64,000 nucleotides of DNA, from assembly GCA_001414345.1 (NCBI GenBank), contig LLCB01000012.1, forward strand, positions 248,001-312,000. The letters are read 5' to 3'. Of this stretch, positions 44,503-58,119 are shown piece by piece. Numbering within the stretch: position 1 is the first letter of the stretch; each line of letters opens with the position of its first letter. The notes under the pieces were generated by a model. The model saw nothing but the letters and a program-made list of their open reading frames with translations. It was not told the DNA's origin and made no database searches. The position numbers were made by a program, and so were the translations under genes. The stretch comes from Hymenoscyphus infarciens. Its lineage: Eukaryota; Ascomycota; Leotiomycetes; Helotiales; Helotiaceae.

Positions 44503-47500
44503 TCACAAATATGGCATAAACAATGCTTCGCATTGAGCCAAATTGATAGGATTTACCGCCTTGGCGATCAAATCAATGACGGTCTGGTTCGCTGGGAGAG
44601 CACCAGCCGGCGACTGCGCGAGACTCAAAGTTCTCTTGACGATGAGCTCACTGTTCGTTTGCACCGTATCTCTCAATTGGCCCTCTTCCATTTGCGACGA
44701 CCTATGGTTGTTTGTGAACCAATGAATCATCTCATCTCGAACAAACAAGCTGAGCTGTTGCTCAAGTTCGAAATCGGGCTCCGTGAGACAGCGCGCAATG
44801 GCCATGATGGCGCAACTATAGATTCCCTCGGTCGCGAGAGGTCCCATGAGTGTTTGGAGATTTGGCGTGAGACGGAAGGGAACCGGTTCGGGGTTGTGGA
44901 AAAAGGCCTTGTTGGCCGTCATACAGGACATCAATTCGGAGCCCCAGACATTTCCTGTTCCTCGGGCGATGTTGAGCTTTTGTGGATATCGATTGTGCAT
45001 ATGCAGAATATAGGTCATGAACGTGAGAGACGCAAACTGGTATGAGAATTGTCGTCGGAACAGCCAGAAGTCAGAGTATGTAGGATAGATCTTCGTGAAG
45101 TATTCCAGAGCCAGATTGTGTGGGACCCATTTTTCTTGAATAGCAGCGAAGGTCTCCAATTTCGCAGTCGTTGACTGATCAGCGGGATGCTTCTGACGAT
45201 GTATTAGTGGAAATTCATTATCCAAGCCATACAAACTTACCTTGCTTTCTGACAATGCCCTCATTTTCTCCATGGTAAACAATACAGGATCATCCTTCGA
45301 CATGCCACTCTTTCTGCAATGATCCTCAAATATGCCCTGAAGGGAAACGTAAGTCGGGTCATCTTGAACCATACGGATATGAGGTGCCAGAGGAACCATG
45401 AGTGGAAGATGGAAATTGAGATTGCGTCGCCGACTCTCCTTGCGTTTGCTGAGGCTACCGTTGAAGTGTCTGAACAGTTGCAATATTCTCTCCTCGCGTC
45501 TACAGTGGCGAGCTGCGGGGTGTTGTACAGCGAAAGGATGAATACTACCATCATGTCCTCGGATTTTGAGACGGCGGTGACACACGCCGATGCCACGAAC
45601 TAGATCCACATTTGGCAAGAAGCGTTCAACACGGATGAAATCTTGGTTTTTGTCCTTGTGCTGCAAGTATTGACCAGGTACCTCTACCTCATCAAACTTC
45701 TGGAAACGGAATTCGCTGAGGTGTGGACTAAATCCCTCTAGTTTGGCATTAGGATTTCGTCTGTCAAGCTTTGCCTCAAATTTGTCCCGCCATTTCCGTA
45801 ATTTGTGAATGTATTCATACATTGTAGGCATCTTCCGAACAAAGTCTACCTCAAATGATGTGCGGATATGAGCTGGTAGAATTGTTTCCGCAAATCTGGT
45901 AATGTTGGCTTCGGTAGCAGAAGGCAATTTGACATCTTGAGCAAATGAAGCAGAATTTCGACCAACATGGGACAGTGCATCGTTGAGTAAAGCTGTAATC
46001 AATCTATATGCATCTTCGTCAGGCGAGCACTTGAAATGCTTGGAAATCTGGTCCACCATCGATTCCATTGAGAGTGCCAACAGAGGGAAGGCAGTCTTGA
46101 GCGTTGAGAGAATGGATTCGGTATGCTCCCATGGTGCCTGAGCCTTTGGCGGCTTGGAGTCTCCTTCCGCATCGCCATTGATTGCAACCTTTTTGTCGAC
46201 GGGCTCACTCTTGATAGAATTGCTACCCTCAGGGTTTGCAGTTCCAGGTCTAGATCCAGCAGCACTTTGAGGTCGAGCAGCCGGGGTCCCAGGTCGTTGA
46301 ACACTTGGTGAGCCATTTGGTTTTGCAGCTCCGTCACTCGAACCGCCGGCGTTGCCTCGTGCTGCAGCTTGTCTTGCCTTAAAATGCCGCTCTCTAGCCT
46401 CGCGTTGCTCTACCGACTTCTTGATGGCAAGCATATCTTCACGACTCGTGCGCAGTTGGAAATAAAGTGCTTGGGGATATGATTTGGCAATCTTGGCCAA
46501 GATACCATGGGCTTTGATTGCCTCTTTGTGACCGAGGCCAGTCAAGAGTTGAGGAATGAAGGTGATCCAGTACCACACTGGTGTTTCGCCTTTGTATTCA
46601 TCAAATTGCGCAGAAAGTGTGCCTTCTGCATCGTCAAGACTTAAGAGCCAAAGGATTCGGGTAAGCAACTTCCTCGATTTGGCATTCTTGAATAACCCTG
46701 CGGCTTCGAGATAGCAACTCAACGCATTCTTGGCGTAAGAGTAGTTCGTCGGATTCTCTTTGAATAGACGATCATTGTAGTATCCCCACTCTGCCCAGGC
46801 CTTTGGTAATTTGATATCGAAGAACAAAGCCATCCCATAAGCTTCAGCAGCTTCGTCACGTTGGCCCAACTTCTCCAAGAACATGCCCTTGAGCGTGTAA
46901 AATTCCGCCTTCTGATTGGGTCCAAAGTAATTAAGGTTGGTATTATTGATGACATCGAGTCCATTGGTCAATTCCGTGGGATTCTGGTAATGGCACTTGG
47001 CTTGTTCCCGAAGTTTCAGGAAAGCTTCTTGAATTTCGATGTTGGGCAAGGTATAAATCCTACTAAGCTGACTGATACAGACTTCAGGTAGCTGATGTTT
47101 CCGTGCGACATGCGCGAAACGATTGATGATCCATGCAGTCTCGTGATATCCTCGGTAGGCGAAAGAAGCTCCGTTCGCGTTCTGTCCCTGCTGTGGAAGT
47201 AGGCCCAAGTATGTGGTATTGATGAGACCGAAGATGTGCTGTCTCCAAGTAACCAGATCTTGCCAAGCTGTGATATCGTCCCATACATTTGGTAGCCGGT
47301 CTCGCCAAGTGCCAAGAAGAAGCTTCAGCTCGCCAGATTTGACATCAAGGTTCTGCTGATTTGTTTGAGCCAGGCTTTGACAGATGACACTGGCGTCATG
47401 CAGCTCGACTAATTGCTGGAAGTTTTGCAAAAGAGGAATATGGGCATTCGTGATTCCTTGTGGCAGCTGGTGCCATTTACGAATGGACAGCTGTATTGCC

Positions 47501-50500
47501 TCGTCACAAACCTTGCTGAATTCAGCTGGTGTTTCGGTTTTGTTATGCAGTTTAAGTAAAGACATGAAGGCCTGGAAGAAAGTTCGTCTTGGAGTAGGAG
47601 CATCCATCACACCCTTGATTAGGTTGTCTAGAGACTCGCGGTTCTCAGGGGTTTGCCACATATCAGTTTGTTTCCATGCGCATTCTAGGAGCAAGTCCTG
47701 GAAGTTTTCGTGCTTAGCGAAATCTGAAAGAATCTCCCATTGCTGAAGCTTTTGGGCGCAGAGGACCCAGTGATCCTCCCAGAGCATATATTCGCCCTGT
47801 GAAAATGGAATAGCACCAGTGCGGGCCTTGATCTGTGCAGCCTCATACATGTGCTGAGCTTTATCCCACATACCATTCTGTTCGTAAGAGAGTGCTGCAT
47901 TCGTCTCAACGAATTGACATCGTCGACGCCAGGTTCCATGAAAGAGATCATCTTCTTGTAAGCCGGCGTATAATTCTACGAGAGCATCCAAGTTGCTTTC
48001 TCTAACCAATGGACTATCAACTTCGGGTTTGATTGCTGCATTTTCAAGTTGAACAAGTGCGGTGTACCACGCGTCGTAAGTCTTGGCCTCAAATTTGAGG
48101 ACATGAGGTGGGATATGACATTCCGGCCATGACTTGGCAGCACCTTCGAGAAGTGACTGGACAACATTGGGCCTCTTATCAACTTGGCGGGAGTGGTGGT
48201 CTTTTGTAAGCAAAGCAACCATGCCGCGCTCCAATTCGCTTCGTTCGTCTTTGGGCGTGGCAGCCCAGAAGATGGGGAAAAGAGCAACCCAAATTTGGTG
48301 TGCCATCTTTGGTTCTAGATGCTGTAATTGACTGATAGGGTCAATGATGTCGCGAACCTTGATATCGGATAGTTCGGCAAGGAATCGCTTGTGGCCTACC
48401 ATCAGACTATCGTACTTTGGATCTGATGGAATTGTGGTAGCTCGCGCATCGTTGTAATATGTGGAAAAAATTGTCGAAGCAGGAATGACACGGAAATCTT
48501 CCGAATGCAATTGGGCAGGGGTATTGGTGTCAACTGCACCTAGAAGTAGCTGTGAAGCCTGTGCTAGCCAGTATGACTCTGCAAGAGTATCCCAATTCTG
48601 AGAAGTAATGACATAGCTCAATCTTGCACTGGCAGTCTTCGACTGACTCTTGTCAAAGATTGCCATGAACCGGTTTCGCATATCGACATCTTGGGCTCGG
48701 GTACCGATGAGGAATGCATGTTCCATTCGAACGGTGAGCTCTGTACGAGCAATTTTCGGATCCTCGTAGAGACGAATAACCAACTCTAAGAACTTGATCA
48801 AAAGGGCTTGGTCAGTTCGGTTCTCGAAAGTGAGCATCTTATGCAAAACTGCGGTCTTTTCTTTCAATGTCGGCCATGATCCTTCGGACTTGAACACCCA
48901 CGTTTCTACCATATCGAGGATTTTAAGACACAGAGGGTTACTGAGAGACTTCTCTACAAGAGTAGCAAGTACACTCAAGAATGGTCGGCGGTTATCCCCA
49001 AGAATGTCCATGCGCATTGAAATCACATCAATTGCCTTGATCATGAGACCAGTCTGGATTTGTAAATCGTAGGCATCCATAACGCCTGCAACTTCAACTT
49101 CTCCCGGTCTGGGAAGAGACACGACGCCAGATTGTCCAGTGACCGCATTGTAGTGAGCAACATGCTCTCTAGCAAGCTTCGACTGGAGAGCTTTCATAAC
49201 TTGATTGATGTGCTGATCCATCTCTGACGGTTTTCGTTGGGCCAGAGTCCATAATATATTTATGCCTGCAACGTAGTTGTTGTTCGATAACAACTCGGTA
49301 GCCGTGTTGGCTAAAAATGTAATAATCTCCGATGTTGATGCTTCCACTTCACCCTCTGCATCTGCATCCTCCATTGGAACATCGTCAGGCACAGCATCAA
49401 GTATGCGCTTCAGAAGTGGCTTCAATTTCCGGCCTTCATCAATTTTATCGTCCGCAGCATTCAAGCAGTCCTGAATCTCCGGGTTATCCGACTTCATACA
49501 CTTCTCGAGAATGTGCTGCAGAGCACTCATATTTCCCAATACCCATTCATCGGATTTGACGTTGACGATAATTCGTACGATCTGCAGCGTATTGATGATG
49601 TTGGTGATGAATTTTTCGTCGGGTTTGTCCTTCTCGGAGTGCTCGCTTGCAAGAGCGGCAACTGTTCTCTCACTAGCCAGAACCTGGTCGGTCACGTTGG
49701 GAAACAGGTCCACCCCAGCCTCTCCCCAATATTGAGGCTGAAGAAGGCTGTAAAGAAGAGAGATCGCCTTTTTGCACATCTCCACAGAAACAGGTGGTTG
49801 CATGGGTGCATGTATAGCTGCGGCATCTTTGCTTTTGGCAGACGGGAGAGGGAATCTCTCGCTAAGGGAGGCAATAAACTCGACAAGATACTTGATCATC
49901 TTTGTCCGAGCAAGGTCCGGAATCCTGTATTCGGGTCTATCTGGTCCACCAGAAGAACCGGGCTTGGCGGGGGAAGGCGAAGAACCTTGGTCAATGTAAG
50001 CATCGAGTTTGCGCTTCTTCGCATTGGGGGACTCAGAGAAAGCTCGGATTGGTGATGCGGGTTTTCCTTCGACACGTCTCTGTTCCCATTGCCAGATCAT
50101 AGTCATAAGGTTGAGCACCAGTTTTTTGCTTTCATTGGATGGATTTGGAGGCATGGCAACTTTGCGCAGGGAACCAACAATGAGGTTGACAAATTTTTCT
50201 CGCGAGTCGTAGAAAAGATCTGGATGTTTAACGAGGAAGTGGAAGATGCTCGTCATTTGTTGGACGTTTTGACCTTCTTCAGATAGAATGCGGCGAGGTG
50301 CTTGAGCCCACACTGGATTGCGATCTCCAGGCGCGGAATTGCATCTCTTAGGCAAGACGGGGGCAATCAGCTCCAGAGCCTGAGTTACAAGTGTTCGACC
50401 TTCATTTTGGTTTGTCTTCAGAAGGGAGAAGTAGACTTGCTGTACAATCTTTGCTGGAGTTTCGTAATGGGCGATGAAGTAGCCAATAACCACATATGCA

Positions 50501-53500
50501 GCATGCTTGTTGATAACATCCTCCAGTCGAATGTATGTCCAACCGAATTTTATAATGTCCTTCCGAGCATCCTGCAAGATCGCATGGTGGTATTTGACGA
50601 GCATTGCTGTTAATTGGAGAACTTCCATTCGTGTATGATCAATGCCAGGCTGAAGCAGATCTTCGCTGGAGTCTCCGGCATTGACTTTCCAGATTTTCGT
50701 GTGAATGGACTCGATAACAGCCTTGTCCATAAGTCTCGGAGATCTTGAAAGTGTTGGGTTCCGTGAGTTGCGCATGATGTCCATAGCGATGATAGGGTTC
50801 ACGATGTTGTGAAGCAAGAAAGCCTTTGTCTTTTGCGTAGCAGTCTTGCCTGAGTACATTTCCAGACTGCGCATGACAACAACTTTCCAGTATTCGACCG
50901 AGTCATTGCAAATTATGTGATGGTAGAGGTGATCGAATAGAGTCTGACTAGCCTTGAAGTCTTCGGCTGTCACATGTTGAATGATAACAAATAGTTCGTC
51001 AAGATCATTGGGGTGATGGACCAAGAACTTGGTGAGTATGGCCACTAGCTGCTCGCCAGCTTGTTCAGCGGCAAGACGAAGTCCCGGTGGAAGTGCGTTG
51101 GCACGAAGGTGTAGTTCCAAGTTTTTGCCCACAAGCCTCAGCCACCCAATGTTACCCTTGTCCTCCATCCACGAGTTAGTTCCATCAAACTTGCAAATGG
51201 AGTGCATAATGTTGATGGCATTGATGACCGCTGCATATCGGGTCTCTTTGTTTTGTTTGCCCAAATCCCCTGAGTATTTTATGAGTGTCTGAATCCCATT
51301 CATAACAATGTCGCGGAACGGTCCACTCTGAGGATCTTCTAGAACTTGAGCTAAAAAGCGACCATACTGATGATCCTCAATTTTGTGAAGGAAAAACATC
51401 CAAACTTCCTTAGGATATCGATTGAGATATTTGTATAGCGGTTCTCTGAAGGGGCTATTACATGTTCGGCGGAGCTTGTCCTCAAGATCCATGACAGTGA
51501 AGATTAGTCTCTCTTTGAAGTTTTCTGCGGCAGGTGGGAGGAGATGGAAAATGTTGAAGACCGACGCGATGATTTTCATAGCTTCATTCTGCTCAATTAG
51601 AGTGAAAGAGATACGCTGCAGCATGTTTGGCTCTGCGAGTATTTTGATGTGGTCGAGGAGACGTGAACCGATTTCCACTTTGAAGTAGGTCGTGAGAAGT
51701 TGCAAAAGACGTGCTAGACCATCCAATCCATGAACGGTCAGCCGTCGAGGGTCTTGGAGATTTGCCAGAACAGGGCGAAGACCATTCTGAAGGAGGTCCT
51801 TTGGAAGTTTTGTTGTCTGGGAAAGGACGACCTTCAGAGCATCATTGGATGCCTCAATCGTCTGCTTGGAATCCGAATACAGTGACTTGAAGAAAACCGA
51901 GACGATCTTAGTCCGAGTAGGGTTTGTGGGACCTTTCTGGAATTCCTCGAAGCCCATTGCGGTGGTCAACATCTTGATGCAGGCAACACGGAGACTGATG
52001 ATCGACTCTTGTGTTCTTTGTTCTGATGGCTTCCCAGCCAATGACTCGTCTGCAGCATCTGCCAGCGCCAAAGTTTCCATAAGCAAACGATTCAGTTGGT
52101 CATCGAAAGCAATAAAGTCACTTTTCAAGCCCATGTAGTAGTTTATTGCATCAATAAAACCAATCTGCACGCCGAAGGGCAGAGCTCTCAATGGTTTGGC
52201 ATAGATGGGGTCGAGAACATTCTTCTTAGAACTCTCTAGCAATTCCCAGACCTCTACACCTATCTCCTTTGAGATGATGCCCAGCGCTTGTTTTGATGCT
52301 TCTCTGACATGTCGATTCATGTGGGAAACTTCCTTGTTCAGGATTGCGCAAAGCTGGAGAAGTCTGGAAGTCTTGACTTGCTGCTGTTGACCGGGTGGAG
52401 CTGATGGTGGCACTACGAGATCTGCTTTGGAAGCATTTTTCATGCTTCGGCGTAAAAGGATTTCAAGAGTATCTTGGGCGCCTCGTCGGGTCTTTGCAGG
52501 TAGATCTGGAGGCATGTCCTTAATGACGTATAAAAGTGCCTTCACGAAATTGATTTGGCGTTCTTGAATCCATGAGTCGCCCATGTGGAATTTGGTTATC
52601 ATGAGATTGATACCAAGCCCCCCGCCAGCTTTTGTGAACCACTCTTCTTCGTAGCATGCATGACAGAAAACAGTGCTAAGATGGCTGAAAAAGGAGAGTC
52701 GATGGACCTCGGCAGTGGAACCAAAGATGATTGCCGTTGTATCGTAGATCTCTTGGATACCCAGTTGTGCAGCTTCTCGTACCGCTGGCATGTCAGAAGA
52801 CAAAGATTCTACAAGAGCATCCCCAAATACTTCTTGATCAATCCACAACGCTCCTTCGCCTGCCTTGACGTCGAAGGGCTGTGTGGATCGTCTCATTTCG
52901 ATGAAAGACTGACCAACTGCAAGCAATGTAAAATGCTTGGCCAAGTTCGTCACCAAAGTCGTAGCTTCAATGGTAAATTCTGGCAAGGAGACCGCAAATA
53001 TGCAAGCTTTGATGAGGTTCTTGAGTATTGTGTTCTGCTCATCTTTCTTGAACACAGAGCGCTCCCGATCGGACGATTCAATGGTAGAGTCCGGATCATA
53101 TCGTTTAGCCAAGAGATCCTGAGCTTGCAAACGGACGAATCGGGGAAAATCTTCTGGTAGACTATCGGTGCCTATGCGCAACTTCAGTTGAGCCTTGATT
53201 AATGTAAGAGCCTGTTTCTTGTAGTAGGCATCCGTTTTTTTGGCAGCTCCCTTGGGAATCTCCATCAGTTTTCCTATGGCGAGCTCGATTCCAATCTCTG
53301 CGGGGAATGCTCGATCCTTCTTAGACCCAATCAACTTGAGATCAATGCTTGTCAAGTCATCCGAATATTGCTGGAACGTGAGCTGCGGAGCGCTGGTCAT
53401 GAATTTGCGATTACGGCCACCGAGCTTTCCCAGGATGCGCATCGTGGTGTGTGCAAAGAAGTGGCTATATGGCGCGGGTCGTAAGTGATCAAACAACGCA

Positions 53501-56248
53501 GTCATCAATTCATCAATAACTGGAGCCATGATCGGATCCAGATAATCGGCTGTCAAATTATCCACACAAAGTTCCAAGGTCCGCAGTCCCTGGCCCACGA
53601 GATCAGAGCCTGGTCGAAGAGCAACGACCAGAGGACGCATCAGATAACTCAAATGCGGGAGAAGATTGCTCAGACGAGCTGGTACCGTGAGACAGAGCTC
53701 AACATAAAGATCGCGGTCCGCGGGCTTTCGAGCTGCCATGAGCAGGTTGTTCAATACCTCCAAAAGCATCTCCAAGAGAGGAAGGATTTGCTTGTACAAG
53801 TGCTCAAATTTCCCACCACCGATACTTCGGAACAACGATCTGAGAAGCAGGAAATAGTTCATAGGCTCTTCGGCTGTGGTTGACAATTCGATCGATTTGG
53901 TGACAATGTCAAGGACGTGTGGCAAGAGAACCTGCTCATTCTGGTTCGAAAATAGGGTAACAGCCATGAAAGCTAATTTGAAAAGACGTAGAAGAATCGA
54001 AGACTTCTTCACGTCGGCTGTACCAACCTGATCAATCCGGTCCATCAAGAATCGCAAGAGCATGCCCGCAAAACTGGGAGATGTTGCTTCACTGGCGAGG
54101 AAGAACTGTGGTACATGGAGAAGTGCCGTATGTTCAAAGATCATGTCATAGAGCTTCGGAATTTCTGCGTGGAACACCTCGTGGAAAGTCGCCGGGTCGA
54201 TACAATGGAAAACTGTTGCAAAGGTTTCCAGTAGGTCCTTCTCTTCCTTGCTACTTGAAATCATGTAGTGGTTTGCCATAAATTCTACCGGCGAAGAGTA
54301 AGGGGATTCTGATGAGGGCTTCTCAATCTCATAGTACCGAAAGACGTATGCTCCTTCGCGGAATAGCTTGATGATAACCTGGACTTCTTCCGCTGAGAAC
54401 CCATACGAGACTTCTTGCCAATGGGCAGGTGCATTGTTTGCATCGACTGTATTGCCCACGTTGCAAGCCTTGAGTTGATAAAAAGTGTTTTTAAGGCCAT
54501 TCATCAAATTCTTGAACAGAAACTTGTTGTCAGCTACAGGATCGAGGCCGCGGTCACGGGGATTCGATGTCTTGATGGGCATGGCTGTGAAAATATCAAT
54601 TTCGTCCCAATCCGGGGGTTGATCCTTCTCGGCAAGATAGTTGTCGGGTGCTGCATCAATTGATTGCTGAGCACTCAATTTCGAAAGCTTGACAGCATTT
54701 GGGTATTGTCGATTCATTGCCGCGAACTTATCCCCAATCGCATTCAGAATCATGATCAGATAATGACGAGCATCCGCCTTGTTTTTCATCTTGGAAATGC
54801 ACTCCGCCATGTTGAGCAATAATTTGGCGCTCATTGTCTGGAAGCTGGTACCAGGGAAGCTGTCCTGCAGATTCTTCGTATAAACCTCAACCGTCTTCCG
54901 AATCTGTTCAGGCTCTAGAGCATCTCGAACGTGATGTATTAGATCCGCAAGCATGCTATAAGCAAGAGGTCTCATTGTCTCATAAACTGTCAGCCCGTCG
55001 CCAATTAAAGTTCTCTCGTCAAGAAGCTCATCAATCTTCGATACAAAGATCTTCCGGAAATTAAAATTGATAATATGTCGAATCGCAACAAGCAGCTCCT
55101 TTCGAGCCCCTGACTTTTCTCTCGGGCAGTCTTTCAATAGCCGAACAATGATGTTCGGAAGAGTTGGCAGGAAATCGTTCAGCTGCTGAGAATAAACGCG
55201 CAATAGGTATGCGAGAAAGCTCATTGTCTTCACTTGGGCGGTGATAAATTCGCCAAAAGCAGCTCTATCCCGGATATTTTTACTGACGCCTGTGAATATG
55301 GTGCCAGTGGCGGCGGCTGTGTTATGTTCCTGTTCCTGTGGTTCTGCTTGCAGCAAGAGTACCGTCTTGATGAGCGGGACGAAGAGTTTCACGTTCGCTG
55401 CAACGGTCTGGCGGTATACCTGAAATATGGAGACAACAATAATGGGACATTCGGCAAGGACCTTGAATGATTGCATTCCTTTCAGCAGTGGTCTGGTCTG
55501 CTGTTGAGGATCCGCGCCGAGTTCCGGAACAGAGGCCACTGGTGAGCCTGGTCGTGGCGAGTTGTGGAAGTTCTGCGAATTTCCTGGTGTAGATGGCATG
55601 CCCGCTGTGGTGTTGTTATTGAGTTGGTCTCGCACCACAGATTCCATCTGATCGAATAACTCCTGGATAAGGGTAAGGAAAGGCTGGACCTTGTCACCCA
55701 GCACCTTCGTCTGGTGGCGCATGATATCCATGATAGTTTTGACGCATAGTGAGGCATTCTCCTCATTGTCGCATTTGACCAAATTCATCAACACATCCAC
55801 CACATCCACGGCATATGGTTCGAAGGCCTCTGGGGGGCTCGTTGGCAGACGATGGAGGATTTCGAGGATACAGTTTCGTAGTTTCTAAACAGCTGGTTAG
55901 CATTAGCGCACAAGAAATTAAACTGTACACTAACTTGTTCCACAGACGTGCTAACAAACACCGGGGGACCCTTTAGGCAGTTGATGAAGATAGGTATGAG
56001 CTTCTTCAAGAAGGCTGGGTATTGTTGGGGTGTAATGTAAAGCTCAAGGTTGTCCTTCAGCGCTGCTGCTGCCTCAAATTTGGTTTTCACATCTACATTG
56101 TCAAATTCATCAGCTTGCATTTCTTCAGTAGCTGTAAGATGGGAAGAAGACCCTGGGGTTGTGCTGTGTTGGGTGTTGCAAACAGGGCCATACCAGAATC
56201 CGGGGAACTCAACCGCTGCACAAGCAGCTCTGGCGTGCTTGCAGACAT
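44503..56248 (-). CDS. tra1: SAGA/NuA4 subunit Tra1 (PIKK-family pseudokinase)
   Basis: Exons 56248-56194, 56131-55935, 55884-45241 and 45192-44503 give about 3861 residues, the normal Tra1 size. The N-terminus ([18 protein letters not shown]) is followed by HEAT-type helices: [26 protein letters not shown] and a [15 protein letters not shown] block. The middle is HEAT/TPR solenoid, then the FAT region with its TPR-like [20 protein letters not shown]. The kinase-like region lacks the usual catalytic and metal-binding residues. The chain ends with a FATC tail, [18 protein letters not shown]. Tra1 is a nuclear scaffold that receives transcription activators and recruits the histone acetyltransferase complexes SAGA and NuA4. 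Exon 3 is 10.6 kb without a break. The last intron (48 nt, GTAAGT...ACTAATA...GTCAG) has no in-frame stop, so its retention would keep the frame. Confidence 0.96.
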
Positions 56249-57612
56249 GGCTGCGACATTCGCGATGGCGCAAGCCCTCAATTGAACAACTTCATGCGAC
56301 CATAAATTGGAGTTGATCGTTTTGGGAAAAAGTGCGCGTAGCTGGGATCGTAGAGTTTGGCGCACGAGGCTTTGGTGTTGATTATCTCAGAACGCTTGAA
56401 CAGGTGAAAATGGGCATCAAAAACTCGCAGAATATGGCAGACGGAAGGAGAAGGTTCGCAGGTGGTGGTGGAGGCGAAGAAAGGAGGGTATTGAGGGTGG
56501 AATTCGTAGAATTTGTAGATGGCTACCTACTGGACAAGGCTCGTGTATCGCGACTCCTCAAATGGTGGGCGATGCCAGACTCCCCCAAAAATCAAAATCA
56601 CGTGATGCTCTTAGCTCCCGCCACTAGTGGTCTAAGCCAATCGGAATACTTACCAGGTGGGGACCCATGCTATCCACTTACTTTTTGCGAGTGACAGGGA
56701 TAGGAATCTATACTATCTGACAGTGAATTAAGTAATGACTTCATAGGTATGTTACCTTCAGAAATCAGTACTTCAATCGAAAACAATCTACCATTTCGAT
56801 TTGTTGCGAGACTAGATTGACCAGCGTTTTTTAAAGGCTTCTAGGGCATTACAGCAAGCTATTTTCTCTTTCTCTATAGAATTCTAACCAAGTCAAGAAT
56901 ATGACTATTCTTGGAATTATTACTCAAATACCACTTGACGCTGGACTTGCTTGCTAGAGTAATCATCTGCGTTATGGCTTTGTCTAAAAGAATTTTGCTG
57001 CGAACTGTTTCAGACAGTATAATGAGCAAAGTATCTTGAGAGTGCTACTATTATATTCATCCTCGATTGAATTTCTTTACTACAGACATAAGAAGCGAAG
57101 TAACAGAGCTTATATACTTATATCAAGTTTTGTACATTAAGAACACAGAATATAAAAATTGGTTTAGTAAAACTTGGGTTTAATCTACGTTCTCCAGAAG
57201 ATACAAATCCAGCGAATAGAATCTCTTCATAGATTATAATGAAATTTCAAGTGAACCCTTCACTTTCGCACTAGATTAATGCGCCCAATAAATCTCTTCG
57301 CTTTCAAACAAGTCAATACTCAATTCGCCTTACACCCAAATCCATAAAGTGTCCGACCTTACAGGTGGATAGAAATCATTGGCAGCTGACTTAGGTAGTA
57401 CTCTTTTTTAAGCGACGTGGATTGGGTATTGATCGACAACTTTGCCATACTATCATGACTCTCTATTGCACAAAGTTAACTTTGAGATAAACATGGCCAA
57501 AAGGTTCAAAGAACTATGTGATGTTCGTTCTAAAGACAACGATCAGCTGGCTAATTTATCTCTCTCTACTCTGCCCCTCAATTTTCCACACACTACCTCG
57601 CGAGAACTATCC
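56249..57612. other. Tra1 promoter and intergenic region
   Basis: This holds the Tra1 promoter and leader. The purine-rich 56440-56490 stretch is complementary to a CT-rich leader. From 56700 the sequence is moderately AT-rich with no recognisable gene. Confidence 0.4.
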
Positions 57613-58119
57613 TCAACTACGATAAGAACCCGAACCATTTCCAGAGGACTTAGATCCAGAAATACGATTTCCAGTTTGTCCCTGTCCTTCATTTCCTTGG
57701 CCAGAACTTCCTTGATTACCACTCCAGTCCTTCTCGTACTGATAAAAACCCACCGCCGTACCACCGTACCCCAGCAATTTCTCTCTATTCTGCGATAAAT
57801 AAGAATTTCCCGGTCCCGGTGGACTGCCCGAAGTATTTGTAGTTGCCAACCCAGCAAGAGGTTGTGCTTGTGGTTGCTGTGTAGGGGTCGAAGTCATCGT
57901 CTGTCCGTGAAATCCTTGAGTTGTGGCTCCAGCTGCGGGGGAAACACCTTGACTCGCACTCTGACGACGGCTTCGTAATGCCGGATCGTAGGGGTTTCCG
58001 AGGCGCACACCTAAGGGGATTCTCTCTGGGGATGGAGGGGCGTATTCGTCTTTTGCGGGGGGTGGCCAGAGACCGGGGTAGTTCGGTTGTTTATTGTTGT
58101 TATGGTTGTTTTTGGACAT
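57613..58119 (-). CDS. Small disordered Pro/Gly/Ser-rich protein
   Basis: An uninterrupted 168-codon frame starts MSKNNHNNNKQPNYPGLWPP and continues with PPSPERIPLGVRLGNPYDPA. It then becomes a Gln/Ser/Gly-rich tail (YEKDWSGNQGSSGQGNEGQG) ending in GSGSYRS. The composition is protein-like and the ATG is preceded by a reasonable leader. The N-terminal third, with its tryptophan and PYDPA motif, may be conserved in related fungi; the rest looks intrinsically disordered. There is no signal peptide or membrane segment. The function is unknown. Confidence 0.6.
   Translation of the reverse strand: MSKNNHNNNKQPNYPGLWPPPAKDEYAPPSPERIPLGVRLGNPYDPALRSRRQSASQGVSPAAGATTQGFHGQTMTSTPTQQPQAQPLAGLATTNTSGSPPGPGNSYLSQNREKLLGYGGTAVGFYQYEKDWSGNQGSSGQGNEGQGQTGNRISGSKSSGNGSGSYRS

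Noticed and set aside
44503..45600. Plus-strand ORFs antisense to Tra1, such as 44533-45045
   Set aside because: They are shadows of the highly conserved Tra1 C-terminal coding sequence.
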